Part shown: one piece after another, positions 35,011 to 47,960 of the stretch
How the letters are laid out: the number at the start of each line of letters is the position of its first letter
Position numbering within the stretch: position 1 is the first letter of the stretch
NCBI RefSeq assembly: GCF_035222485.1
Contig: NC_085924.1
Location: forward strand, 3,472,001 to 3,536,000
Source: Podospora pseudoanserina
Taxonomy: Eukaryota > Ascomycota > Sordariomycetes > Sordariales > Podosporaceae
Reading direction: 5' to 3'
Length of the DNA: 64,000 nucleotides
Position numbers and translations under genes: made by a program
The notes under the pieces: model-generated
What the model was told of the DNA's origin: nothing
Databases searched by the model: none
Seen by the model: only the letters and a program-made list of their open reading frames with translations

Positions 35011-35351
35011 CCGGCAACAAACACACATGACCCTTTCCCTAGGACTTGAGACCGTCTCGGGGAGAATGCTCTGACTGTCTGGATACCCTCTCGTTTGGCC
35101 GAGAAGCCCCGAGTTATAATGGTTACCTTGACTCTGTCTAATCTTAGCCATTTGTGCCGTGACGATGGTGTTGAAATATGACCTGTTGCCCACTCCAGGG
35201 CTTGACTGGACTGTTGGATTTGTTTTTTCAGTACTCTCATTTTATTCTTATCGCAGTCCATCCTTTCAGTCAGTCGTTTAACGGCGCATCCTTCAAGGGA
35301 TACCCCGATCTTGTCACTCATTACCCCTGAACCAACCCCCTTGAAGCCACC
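33021..35351. other. 2.3-kb divergent intergenic region
   Basis: Promoter side of both the DUF4243 gene and the GPI protein gene. It contains a (CT)n microsatellite 350 bp before the latter. No frame shows protein features. Confidence 0.55.
34968..35003. repeat. (CT)n microsatellite
   Basis: Eighteen CT units, then CT-rich DNA to about 35010. Confidence 0.95.
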
Positions 35352-38300
35352 ATGCACACCATTCACAGTCTTTTGTTGGCGCTGGCCAGCTTGGCAGTCC
35401 TTGTGATGGCCGAGGGAAACGTTCTTTTCCCGTACATGTACGGGCTGAACTATACCGAGTACGACGAGGCAAAGAAGCTCGGTCTAACACGTACGTGGGT
35501 TGCTATTCCGGTTGGACGAGACCGTAACTGACAAGTCCGAAAGCGTATGCCTGCAAGTCGGAAGACGAATGGAACAAGATGACCACGGCCGACTTTGCCA
35601 AGTACAAGTCTATTATTGTCCCGGACTGCCTTTGCAACACAAGCCTGGGCACGATCAAGTTCCTGGACAATACCAAGAAGGTCTGGTCGCCTGCCGTCAC
35701 GGGCAACATGGTGCTCATCGGGACGGACCCCTCTTACCATTCCAAGTGGTACAAGCTCGCCGGTGCGTCGGCTATGATCCGGGATTCCATCAGCCTTGCT
35801 TCCACGGGCAAGAATGGCACCGGCATGTACTTTTCGCTGTCATGCTACTACCAGAGCAACGCAGCTCCGACCACCATCGAGGCTCTGTCGGAGATAGGCG
35901 TCTTTAAAGTCCGGGGCAACTTGACATGTCTGAACAAGGTGCACATTGTCGCCACGGACGATTCGATGACGTCCCTTACCGATGAGATGGCGAGCAACTG
36001 GAACTGCAGTGCTCATGAGGTGTTTGCGGAGTACCCTACCGAAGGGAATGGCGCCTTTGAGCCCTTGGCGATCGCGCTCAACACGACTGGCCTGGGGCAG
36101 CGGACCTTTGCAGACGGCACGCATGGAACACCGTACATCATTGCTCGCGGCGCAACACCACTTGGCTGCGGCAACAATGTCACCGAGGCAGAGTACAACG
36201 AGGAATGTGATTATGGCAAGGCCGTCAACGGGATGCCAGATAGCCTCTGCTCGTCATCTTGCAAATGCCTGTTTGGGATGATATCGCCTGGTTTGTGTCG
36301 CGAAAACACCACGTCTAGTTCATCGACGTCGATATCGAGCAGCAGCACCACCTTCCACAACACCAGGTACGTATTTCATCTTTTGCTTGGGCTACTAGCT
36401 AACCAAAACATGGTAGCTCCATTGCCCTGAGCACCGGTTCACCCACCAACACCAGCCTCTCCACCAGCATGCTCTACACCAACACCTCCTCCCCGCAAAC
36501 CAAAACCAGAAAACCACCCGTGACCATCACAGTCTGGCCTTCTAGACCCCCATGGGTTTCTTCCTCAAGCCAAGCCCCAACTCCAAGCACTGCATCATCC
36601 AACACCACCAGGAGCGACCCCGATACGCCAACCGTCATCGTTACCGCCTCCTGGCCCCCATCACCAAGCTCGGATGTCGCCACGGACGCGGAGCCGGGCA
36701 CGGTCATCATCACCGCCTCTAACGATCCCGGCTCAGGGTCGCCGTCATTTACCACCTCGACACCACCCGCCCCATCCAGCTCACCGAGCAACTCTGATGA
36801 CTCCAGTGGCTCCCCAGAGACAGTTGTCGTCACCGCCTCGAATAATGCCACTGAATCTGAACCTGGGACGGTGACGGTTTTGCCTCCCTCGGAAACACCA
36901 ACAGGGTCGATGGGAGGCACATCATCTGTCTCTTACCCAACAGTAACAGTAACAGCCGGCGGTCCGGACAGTGGGGGGCAAGTCTCCTCCGCAGCTTCAG
37001 GCTCTGATACCCCCCCGGTGACGGTCACGGCTACGGCCGAAGTGCCAGGAGTGCCTGCTGATGGGCAGATTCCGACGCTTTCGGACACGACGTCTTATCC
37101 GCCTGGGACTGATGAGCCGAGTTGGTCTTTGACGACGACGACGGGGAGCGAACCGCAGGTTACATTGACTTTGAGGCCTTCTGGGGAATCGGGGTCCGGT
37201 GGTGCAAGTGGGTCTGAGACGGGGACTATGGGAGGTTCTTCATCACTGGGATTGGATTCATCCATGACTGGTTCCGGAACAATGTCTGGCTCGGGGAAGC
37301 CAACCGTGACTGTGTACCCGAGTGGTCAGACTTCTGGCGGGGGAGATGGGAATGGGCCGGGGGCTAGCTCTGCACCGGGGGTCAGCTCTACACCGGGGCT
37401 TAGCTCCGCACCGGGAAGTTCGTCTTCGGGTGGGGATGTATCTGGGACGGCGTCGGGAAAGTCACAGTCGACGGTTACTGTTTATCCCTCTGGTCAGAGT
37501 TCTGGCGCTGGGGGTGGTGATAGCCCGGGGGTTAGTCCAGCACCAACAACTGCTTTAAGCTCATCTCGAACAACGGTTACCGTCTATCCTTCTGGTCAGT
37601 CTTCGGGTGGTGGAGATCTTGGAAACGGACCAAGTGCCAGTTCGGCATCTGAAAGTGCCTCAGGTTCGTCTCGATCAACAGTAACGGTCTATCCTTCTGG
37701 TTCGTCCTCGGGCGGAGGAGATTCTGGCAATGGACCGGGTATCAGCGAGACAAGATCTACCAAGACCATGACGGTTGGTGAAAGCTCCGTGACAGCGCCC
37801 GGAGCTCCTGATTCTTCGAGCTCGACGAACAGAGGGTTGGGGAGTACGAGCTACATAAGCGGCAGCCTGACAAACACCGCCACGGGAGGGGGTGGTATGG
37901 GGACCGCAAGCGGGACGTCTGCGGTGTCTTCAGAGACGGGTGCTTCCGATCCTTTGAGTGGGAGTTCGACTGGCGGCACTGGGTCGGCAACCGGGTCGGC
38001 AACTGGGTCTCCCGGAACTTCTGGCTCTGGTGGTCCTGCCTCATCTGACTCGGCTACAGGCGGTGCCTCTGGCTCTGGCACCCCGGGTTCACCAAGCTCT
38101 TCCGGTTCACCAAGCTCCTTCACTCCATCAAACCCCCCCAGTCTAACAGGTTCAATCACGACATCAACACTATCCGCCACACCCAGCACCCAGTCCAGCA
38201 GCGTTTCCACCTCTGGAACAGCCTCAGCCCCATCATCAAACCAACCCTCTGGTTCCAGCTCAGAAACCTCATATTCTCCCGGAGACACCTCCGCCACCTC

Positions 38301-39266
38301 CTCCAACCAAGGGGGCACCACCACCAGCACACAAACAACATCCAACTCCGGCAGCCTATCCGGGTCAAACATACCTCTTCCCACATCAGACTGCGACTCC
38401 CTCTCCCCCTCCCCCTCCCCAACATCACAATGCGACACCTGGATCGGAATAGAAATAATCCACATCATCGAAATAGTCGAAATCTGCCCCTCCGGCTCAA
38501 CAGGTACCCTCCCCTTCCCTTCCCCCTCCCTCCCCTCCCTCCCTTTTTTTTTTTTTTTTTCATTCTTTTTTTTCACCATCATACTAACCCAACCACAGTG
38601 ACGGAAACAAAAACAGAACACCTCTCCACCCTCACCCGCCCCATCTGCGCCACACCAACCCCCTCCCAACCATGCTACCCCTGCATCTTCGGCACACCCT
38701 CCGCTTCAGACGACAACTTCACCGTGACGGTGACGTCCTGCCCGGCGAACCCAAAGACTACGGTCACGGTCACGGCGCAGATGTGTAGCACTTGTACTGT
38801 GACTACGTGGGTGGGGACCGTGCCGGGGCATACTCCTGGGGGGGAGTGTCACGGCTGCTTGCCTCATGCTAGTTCGACGGTGACGGAGACGGCTGCTGTC
38901 GAGACTGCTACCGAGGTGGTGACGCTGGGGAGTGTGGTGTCTGACCCAGCTGCTACCAGTTCTTCTGCTATCGGTGGTGGTGGTGGTGGTGGTGGTGGTG
39001 GTGGTGGTGGTGGAGAGGGTTACGGTCAGCCACCCCCGGCATCAGTCCCTCGCCCGGTGGCCACCGCCAGCTCTGTCCCTGCCGGTGGTTACGGTCCTCC
39101 CCCGCTGCCGGATGTTCCTGTTGATGGGGCGACAGCGAGCGATTATGCCCCGTACAAACCCTCGTCGACCAGCTTTGTGGTTACTGCTGCTGGGGTTGGA
39201 AGGAGGGGCCACCGTGCTGTTACGGGTGTGCTTGCTGGGCTGTTGGGGGCGGTCATGGTTATGTAA
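35352..39266 (+). CDS. Large GPI-anchored Ser/Thr-rich cell-wall protein with unassigned N-terminal domain
   Basis: Exons: 35352-35490, 35544-36366, 36417-38503, 38599-39266, giving 1238 residues. A signal peptide (LLLALASLAVLVMAEG) leads into a Cys-containing globular domain, about residues 22-260. Its blocks include YKSIIVPDCLC, VTGNMVLIGTDPSYHSKWY, GTGMYFSLSCYY, LTDEMASNWNCSAHEVF and TPYIIARGATPLGCGNN. Next is a short Cys motif, EECDYGKAVNGMPDSLCSSSC, similar to DUF4215-type GEECDDGN motifs. About 720 residues of Ser/Thr/Pro/Gly follow, with several VTVTA and four TVTVYPSG repeats, then a Cys cluster (CSTCTVTTW), a 14-Gly run and a hydrophobic tail typical of GPI signals. It is likely an adhesin or structural wall protein. 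The function of the N-terminal domain is unknown to me. Intron 3 contains a T18 run. Confidence 0.85.
37300..37740 (+). repeat. Four protein repeats TVTVYPSG + Gly/Ser spacer
   Basis: Four imperfect units of about 28-38 codons each start with (P/S/T)TVTVYPSG and continue with SSGGGD-like spacers. They lie in the Ser/Thr-rich stalk of the wall protein. Confidence 0.85.
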
Positions 39267-39658
39267 TATTTGCACTTTGTTTTGATGGTGTGTGGTGGTG
39301 ATCTAGGGTGGATGGATGTTGCTGTTTAGCAAGCTGTAATAATATTTCTTCTCGTCAAAAATTCGATGACCAAGGTAGAATCTCGGGTGGCAAATCATCT
39401 GGTGGCTCTGAAACGTTGATATCACTGCTTGCATTGGGGACAACATGAAGCAACTGATCATAAAGTGATACCCATTTCATGAACGTGTAGCACCCACAAT
39501 CTGTCTGTGGGCGACCAAGGTAGGTAGGTAGATAGGTCACAAAGCCAAAGCTAAATCTCAAGGAACGTGGCACCTCCCCTTCAGCCTGCCGTGTGTATAT
39601 GTGTTCCCATCGAGCATGTCCATGTTTGTCTGCTCAAGGTTGTCGTCATGTGAGCCTC
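39267..39658. other. Convergent 3' intergenic region
   Basis: 392 bp between the wall protein and thi4 stops. Nothing but probable 3' UTRs. Confidence 0.6.
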
Positions 39659-40912
<1,254 letters not shown>

Positions 40913-40926
40913 GTTCAGATAATTAC

Positions 40927-42595
40927 CTGATGACATATTGTCTGACAAGTCTTGATCATGAGAGTGGTTCACACAACACCACCATCACCAGCGCAAAGTG
41001 ACCCATTGCTTCTTCTCCTTTGAGAAAGAGGCATGATATGTACCGGTTTGTGTTTGACCTAGGCATGTATTAGTACATCCAACCAACAGCCACCTTACTA
41101 CAACAGGTCAAAAACAGGGAGTGATATTTACGAGAGAAGTTGAACTGGTATCTGTTGGATGTCTGAAGTGGTCTGTCGACAGTCGCTTTGCAGAAGAGAG
41201 AAGAAGAAAAAAGAAACCTCAAACGCCCCCGGAGAAGAACCCTCCCTTTATACCCATCCACCTCCCCAAACCTCCCACTTGCAAACTCCCCCGACCAAGG
41301 TCCGTTCGAAAAGAAGGTTCCCTAGTGCCCTCTCCACACGACTCATCCAAACCCCCACGAGATAGTCCGAACCCCTCACTACCACCACCACCAAGAGGGG
41401 TTCAAAGTTTCGAGTTGAGCATCGCCCTGCAGTCTCCAACCAGTGAACATGCTCAAACCACTTAAGAAGGTGGAGTGGCCCTCGCCCCAAGTCCCAAGAT
41501 GACCACTCCCCCCCGCCCCCCCTTCCTCATGACAGTCCAATGACGAGGGCCAACTCAAACCGTATTCACCACCACCCTCCTCTATCAATCAGTCATCCCC
41601 CCTCTCAATAACCCCTCCTTTTCAAGCCATTGATTGATCCCCAAACCTCAACCACGGTACCGCAAAGATCTAGACCATCAATTGATAAGAAAACATGGCA
41701 ATCAGCGGATACCCACGGCCACTGGCACACTTCTCGGCTTTAGAATTGGTCAATCAGACACAAATAAATCCCCATTGCTGACTGGAAAACCGCTCACAAG
41801 AAAGCCAAAAAATGCAAGTCAATGACATACAATACAACTCTTCCCCACTTTGCTGCTTTCTTGTCAAGACCTCGCCTGCGGCTGTGACACCACCCCCCCG
41901 ACTGTTTCCGCTTCACTGCGGGATCGGAGAGGCTCTTAACCGATGCGGAGGTTTCTTGTCGACCAAAAACAAAACAAACAAACAAACAAAACCAAAAAAA
42001 AAAAGTGTCGAAAACTGCCATAATGCTGCATTGGTCATGTGTTATGGCTAGGTAGATGATGACGATGACGATGACTCTTACCCGTCAAGGGTTTGTCTCA
42101 ATAGATTATATACAGGTAATGTGTGTTAAGACATGGGGGTTTAGACCAAAAAAAAAAACGACAGACAGACGTGCCAATCCACCATCTCCAACAGCCAAAA
42201 AATGACCCAAACAAACGCCCCCCCCCGCCTCCCGATGTGTGTGTGGTGTCCATGTGCCAAACGACAAAAATGAAAAATCCAACGCGCAAGTAGGTATCTG
42301 TAGGTCAATAATAATATAAAAACCCCTCTCCCCTTTCCGAGATGCCGTCTCCTGGACAGCCAGCCCAGCCATATATATAATACTTTCGTACACTCTCCCC
42401 TCCGTCTTAACCAGCCCTCCTTTTGGTCAAAATGAACAACCCTCCGCCCCCCATCCAACCGCATGCACCCCAACACCACCAACACCACAATCCCCATCCT
42501 AATCAAAACAATCCCATAACAAAAAACAACAACCCAAAAAAAATAAAGAAAAAAAAAATTAAAAAAATAAAAAATAAAAAAAAATTAAAAAAATA
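40927..42595. other. 1.7-kb intergenic region, thi4 promoter side
   Basis: Holds the thi4 promoter and first leader exon plus the 3' region of the Ras-like gene. No protein features in the frames. Confidence 0.55.
42538..42594. repeat. A-rich tract at the Ras-like gene 3' end
   Basis: 57 bp of almost only A with T on the + strand abuts the stop codon, so the Ras-like mRNA has a U-rich start to its 3' UTR. Confidence 0.9.
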
Positions 42596-43540
42596 TCACC
42601 AACACCTCAACCTCTTCCAAAACCCCGGTCTCCCAATCCCCCCCTCAATATTATTCACCCCCCTCCTCCCCAACTCCTTCTCCCCCCCTTCCTCCTCCCC
42701 CCTCCGATCCGGCAACGGCGTCAACGGCTTCGTCATCCCCCTCTTATTATTCCCCATCTCATTCCCCCTCCCACCACCACCAAGCAACTCGTCCGCCTCC
42801 ATCTCGGCCAACCTCCTCCCCTCCACCACCCTCCTAACAATCAACTCAAACGTCTCCTCAATGTTAACCTCCAACCTCGCACTAGTCTCCATAAACCCGC
42901 ACCCCCTCCCCCTAGCCCACTCCAGCCCAACCTGCGCCGCCACCCTCCTCCCCTCCTTCAAATCGCACTTGTTCCCCGCCACAATCTTCACCGGCGGCAC
43001 CATCTTATTCCCTTCCCCACCCAACCCCCCCAGATCCACCACCCCCGCCTTCCTCGCCCTCGCAGCGTTGTCCATTCTTGTTTCCGCTTCCATATCAATC
43101 AGATCGTTAAAGTACTCCAGCGCGTGCAGCGAGTCAAGACTGGTGATGTCGTAGACGAGGAGGAAGGCGTCGGAGGAGAGGTTGGAAGAGGCCCACATGC
43201 CCCGGTATTCTTCCTGCCCTGCCGTGTCGGTCAGGGAGAGGTGGTAGGTGACGCCGTCGATGCGGCGGGTGATGGAGTACGAGTCTTCGATTGTGGGGTC
43301 GTAGTCGTCTGTCCAGCTGCCTGGCTGGCCCGAGCGGACGAGGCGGAGGGTGATGGAGGATTTGCCGCAGCCGCCGTCGCCGCAGATGGTTATCGAGATG
43401 GGGATGGGGGGGTCATTTCGGGGGGAGGTGGTTGTTGTTGTTGTTGTTGTCGTTGCTGTTGTTGGAGACGACAGGTGGTGGTTGTTTGGTGGTGAGGTGA
43501 GGGAGGTGGTGGGGGTGTGGTTCATGTGGGGGGAGCGCAT
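42596..43540 (-). CDS. Divergent Ras-family small GTPase without CaaX box
   Basis: Single exon, 314 residues, long for a Ras protein. An N-terminal extension of about 45 residues has a Thr run coded by a GTT/CAA-type repeat. The G boxes are: G1 GDGGCGKSS (residues 54-62), switch I YDPTIEDSY, G3 DTAGQEEY, G4 NKCD, G5 ETSA. The switch I and G3 sequences place it with Ras/Rap rather than Rho or Rab. A Gly-rich insert of about 25 residues precedes G4. After the domain comes an Arg/Glu/Gly-rich tail ending in GFWKRLRCW. There is a Cys next to last but no prenylation box, so membrane attachment must be different or absent. The start is the first in-frame ATG; a second ATG lies five codons on. Partner and pathway are unknown. 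Confidence 0.88.
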   Translation of the reverse strand: MRSPHMNHTPTTSLTSPPNNHHLSSPTTATTTTTTTTTSPRNDPPIPISITICGDGGCGKSSITLRLVRSGQPGSWTDDYDPTIEDSYSITRRIDGVTYHLSLTDTAGQEEYRGMWASSNLSSDAFLLVYDITSLDSLHALEYFNDLIDMEAETRMDNAARARKAGVVDLGGLGGEGNKMVPPVKIVAGNKCDLKEGRRVAAQVGLEWARGRGCGFMETSARLEVNIEETFELIVRRVVEGRRLAEMEADELLGGGGRGNEMGNNKRGMTKPLTPLPDRRGEEEGGEKELGRRGVNNIEGGIGRPGFWKRLRCW

Positions 43541-45166
43541 TCTTTCTTTCTCTTTTTGTTGTTGTTTGTGGTTGTGATTGTGGTTTTTGGTTGTGGCTGT
43601 CGGTGGTTGTTGTTGGCTTTCAAGTGTAAGCTAGCTAGCTAGCTATGTGTGGTGTCGATGGTGGGTGTGGTGGTGGTCGGCCTTGAGTAGGATAGGGGCG
43701 TCGCCAACGGTTCTTCTTGAGAATATGGGAATTTGGAAAATGCGCAAAAGGTGGTTTTGCTGGTGCGGATGGGGCGGAGGAGGTCTTGATAATAAAGTCG
43801 ATCCTGGTCTAGACGGAGTGCCCGAGCATAGGCAATTTAACAAAAGTCGTTGGCTCCCCTGTCGTCAAATGTCGGGGGCGCGTGGAGTAAAAAGGGACAA
43901 CTACCGCGTAGAGCAAAGCTGGTGGGGTAGCTAGCTAACTTTATGTCAACCAAGCAGACAAGCAACCAGTTTGGCCCGGACGCGACGTCACGCGCAGAAG
44001 GTGATGGATGGATGAAAACCGTTGGCAAGGGAGGAACAGAGAAAGTGGTGAGACATGTACTGAAGTGTATCCGCCGCGTCGGGTATCGAGGGAGGGGAGT
44101 GGGAGAGAGAAAAACCGGGACGAGAACGAGAAGCGAGGGTGGTGATGTTTCTTTTTTTATTTTTGTTTTTATAGTTATTTTCCTTTTTTTCTTCCTTTTT
44201 TTTTCCCTTTTTTTCCCTTTTTTTCCCTTTTTTTTTTTTTCAAACTTTCTTTTTTCTTTTCCCAATTCCCAAGATCCCGTCAATCAAAATTGGCCCGTGC
44301 CTGATAACACGTTACAAGGTGCGCGTAGGGTTTTTCTCGGGGTCCCCTGGACAAGGTGCTCGTGCGCCAGTGTGACAGTGTGCGCGGTCCTGCAGAAGGG
44401 ATTGGGAAAAGATAGGTAAGTCTAGATTCTTGTATGGCCTGAGAAATAGAAAGACAATCGCTGAGTGATGGTCCATCAGGAACGCAGCCAATCATCTAAG
44501 GCCCCTGTCGCGACTGTTCCTGAATCCACTTCCACCCCACTCTCTTCGACTTCTTGACGGCGGTGTCCATCTCCAAAAGAGGGGCTTTCAGCCTTGAAAA
44601 TTCGACTGGAAATTCCCCATTGATTCCAACGCTAGATATCGGCGTTCCCTTTCTTCCAAGAAAGATTGGTTCAGAACATCACCATCCAACGGCCCCTAAA
44701 CGCATAAATGCGTGCGCGCCGATGCTTCGGGCCTTAATTGGACCTTCCCGGCCTATAGCAAGAAACATTTCTCCCCTCCTTTTCCGGACAAGTTCACCAC
44801 CAACACAGCAATCATCTCCTCCCCCCGCCCCAAAATATGGCCAGCGATGAGGTCATCTTGCGACAGTTCGGCTGTTGAGCCGATGCTGACCCCAGGACCC
44901 CCCCGTTGTCTCCGAATCCCGGATCCTCGGCTACCTTACGTACATACGCCGCCGTGCCGGGACCGCTCCAGCATGGCCTGCGGGATGAAAGAACGTGGAA
45001 TGCGGGTGGGTGGACCTCGGCGTATGCACCCGCAGCAGGCTCTTCCCTGATGACTACAAAAAAATCAAAATCTCTCTCTCACTCTGTATTTTCGATACCT
45101 TACTTTGACTTGTCTGACTGAACCCCAACCCTGTACTTTGACATCGAACCATCCAGCAAAACAAAG
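43541..45166. other. 1.6-kb divergent intergenic region
   Basis: Promoters of the Ras-like gene and the decarboxylase gene. It contains a T-rich tract with regular CCC interruptions (44150-44250). No gene is seen. Confidence 0.55.
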
Positions 45167-46886
45167 ATGAACGGAACCAACGGGGTCAAGAAGCAGACTC
45201 TCAACAGGGCATCCGAGGTGGAACATGTGAGTTGTCCATCTACAATGTAAACGTGTCGATTGCAAAAGCTGATCATGTGCTTGTGCTGTGCAGCTCGTTG
45301 ATGCTGTGAAATCCTTAATCATCCCCTTCATTCAGGCCGCCGATGATGCTGTGCCATCCAGGGCTGCCGGGGAACTGCTCCCAAACAGGAACGGTGTCGT
45401 CTGTAATGCCCTAGTCGAGTCCAAGAGACCGGAAGAGCTGGTCAAGGAATTGGCCTTGTCTCTCCCTCAAGTAGGCCGTGGCGAGGAGGGTCTCTTGCAG
45501 ACGATCCAAGATGTCCTCAAGCACAGCGTCAACACCTGGGACCAGGGGTTCATGGACAAGCTGTATGCCAGCACCAACCCCGTATGTTGCTGCTATAAAA
45601 CTTTTATTCGTCAGTCATCTAACTCGGTTACACAGGTCGGCGTCATCTCCGAGCTCGTCCTCGCCGTCCTCAACACAAATGTAAGTTGTCTCCCCCTCAT
45701 CTCACCCATCATCCATCCATTCCTAACCCCCTCCCAGGTCCACGTCTACCAGGTCTCCCCAGCCCTGGCAGTAATAGAAAAGCACACCGCCAAAACCTTC
45801 GCCTCCCTCTTCGGTTTCAACGGTCCCCGCGCCGGCGGCGTAACCTGCCAAGGCGGCTCCTCCTCCAACCTCACCTCCATAGTCATCGCCCGCAACACCC
45901 TCTACCCCGAATCCAAACTCAACGGCAACTCCGCCGCCTCCAACGGCCCCTTTGTCTTGTTCACCTCCTCCCACGGTCACTACTCGGTCGAAAAAGCCGC
46001 CGTAACCTGCGGCTTCGGCTCCTCCTCAGTCTGGACCGTCCCCGTCGACGCCAGCGGCAGGATAATCCCCTCTGAACTCCGCCGCCTCGTCCAAAAGTCC
46101 CTCGACCAAGGCTTCACCCCCTTTTACGTCAACGCCACCGCCGGCACCACCGTCTTGGGGAGCTACGACCCCTTTGAGGAAATCTCGGCCGTCTGCAAGG
46201 AGTTCAACCTCTGGATGCACATCGACGCCTCGTGGGGCGGCCCGGCCATCTTTTCCGCCGCTCACAAGCACAAGCTTGCCGGCAGTCACCTTGCCGATTC
46301 CCTGACTGTGAACCCGCACAAGATGCTCAACTGTCCGGTCACGTGCTCGTTTCTGCTGGGGCCGGACATGTCGGTTTTCCACAAAGCAAACACCCTTCCG
46401 GCGGGGTACCTCTTTCACAGCTCGGCTCCGTCTGACGTGTGGGATTTGGCGGATTTGACGCTCCAGTGCGGGAGGAGGGCTGATTCGCTCAAGCTGGCGC
46501 TGGCGTGGATTTACTACGGGGCGGAGGGGTTTGGGAGGCAGATCGAGGCTGCTTTCGAGCTGGCGGCGTATTTTGCCGGGTTGCTGGAACGGAGCGGGAA
46601 CTTTGTGCTGGTTAGTGAGAACCCGCCGCCGTGCTTGCAGGTTTGTTTTTATTATGCGCCTGGGGGGAGGCTGAGGGGGACGGGGGAGGGGAACACGGAG
46701 GTCACGAGGGGGATGGTGGAGAGGTTGGTGAGGAGGGGGTACATGGTTGATTACGCGCCGGATGTGAGCGAGGAGAGCAGGGGGAGCTTCTTTAGGGTGG
46801 TGGTCAATGCTCAGACGTTGAGGGGGACGGTGGAGGGGTTGGTGAAGGGGTTGGAGGCGGTGGGGAGGGAGGTGGTGCCTCAGTAG
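45167..46886 (+). CDS. PLP-dependent decarboxylase, GAD/cysteine-sulfinate type
   Basis: Group II amino-acid decarboxylase. The substrate could be glutamate, cysteine sulfinate or aspartate; sequence alone does not tell. Exons: 45167-45226, 45294-45581, 45636-45680, 45738-46886, giving 513 residues. Blocks: WDQGFMDKLYASTNPVGV, AVLNTNVHVYQVSP, VTCQGGSSSNLTSIVIARN, TSSHGHYSVEKAA, FYVNATAGTTVLGSYDPFEE, WMHIDASWGGPAIFS. The PLP-binding Lys is residue 326 in LTVNPHKMLNCPVTCSF. CGRRADSLKLALAWIYYG follows. The NPHKML context is typical of GAD, CSAD and GADL1. All three introns have GTRNGT donors and keep frame; the 45-bp third exon is short. Codons are C-ending up to about 46350 and strongly G-ending after it. 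Confidence 0.9.
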
Positions 46887-47333
46887 AGGGTGGGATGCGC
46901 GATCAGGCGAGGGGTAGATGGGGTGTGGTATGTAGAGGAAAAGATAAGGGGTAGATGGATGTGCTTGACAGGTCTGTTTGAGGGCCTGGTAGATAGATAC
47001 CTTGCAAGAGGAACCATAGCGGATTCGATATATTGGGAAACAGGGTGGCAGATAGCTGCAAACAGTCATGGAGCAAACGGAGGTATGCCTGAGGGGGAGC
47101 CGTAAAGCTCCCCCTCATTGTTCGTTACCCACTCACCAAATCGGTACCTCTTTTGCAGGTAAGTAGGTGCCACTTGTTTACCTTTCAAAATATCGACTCC
47201 TCGACTTCCCATCTCTTGCCACTTTCATCACCCAACCTTTCTCCTCCCAACACCACGACCTTCAGCCCTTCCTGACCCAGCAAGCCTTGATCTCAAATCG
47301 ACTCGCATTGTCTGTCCTCTGCCACGTCAGTGG
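46887..47333. other. Intergenic region
   Basis: 447 bp of decarboxylase 3' region and promoter of the next small gene. Nothing else seen. Confidence 0.55.
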
Positions 47334-47960
47334 ATGATGGCTTCAACAATTCCCAGTAGGCTCACCAGGGTTGGATGGCCTCTGGTGAGACGTCCAAGCT
47401 TCCGACCATCACTGCGAGCGCACATCGTCCCGAAAATCAGCCGCTTGGCTGCCGCGTAAGTGAATGTCTATGTGTAGGGGACGACGAGAAGATGCTGACA
47501 AAGCAGAATTAGCAGACCTGGCATACTGGGCAGAACAACAGCAAACACTCTCTTTTCCGCCACTTTTCTCCGGCCGTTTCACTACAGCGTCTCCCACAGC
47601 AGTGCCTGTGACTTCAACCGCCCTTGCCGCTGCTCTGGTAGTATGAAGGACAACCGGCAACCCTATTGCGAGATTTGCAAAGTTAACCCTACTGCTCACC
47701 AAGACGCAGCATTTGCCCGAGACTGGAAGGGTATTCCCGGCTACAGAGTTTCACTTCCTACTGTGATCAATGCTGGGGGGGAAAAACTAAAACTGGGAAA
47801 AGCAGCGACTCGAGAGAGAGTGGAGACAGAAACATGGCGACGACGCAGTGTTGAGCACGAAAGAGGCACAATCATGCGAATGGAACCGGGAGGAGAAACG
47901 TCAGTTCTCGACAGTAATAGCAATGACATCTCCTTGATGGCCTTCGGGGGGAACTCTTGA
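47334..47960 (+). CDS. Small Cys-motif protein, probably mitochondrial
   Basis: Exons 47334-47455 and 47507-47960, giving 191 residues. The intron has GTAAGT, a GCTGAC branch and CAG; the two parts join in frame. The N-terminus MMASTIPSRLTRVGWPLVRR, rich in Arg/Ser and without acids, looks like a mitochondrial presequence. The middle has CDFNRPCRCSGSM followed by QPYCEICKVNPTAHQ, a probable metal-binding Cys arrangement (CxC plus CxxC), though one expected Cys seems replaced. The C-terminal part is charged (LKLGKAATRERVETETWRRR). I recall similar Cys-rich fungal proteins of unknown function but cannot name a family. The prediction rests on splice signals, the open frame and the motif; an extra intron near 47730 cannot be excluded. 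Confidence 0.5.

Noticed and set aside
46026-47069. 347-codon minus-strand frame across the decarboxylase
   Set aside because: Antisense shadow caused by G-ending codons in the 3' half of the decarboxylase gene.
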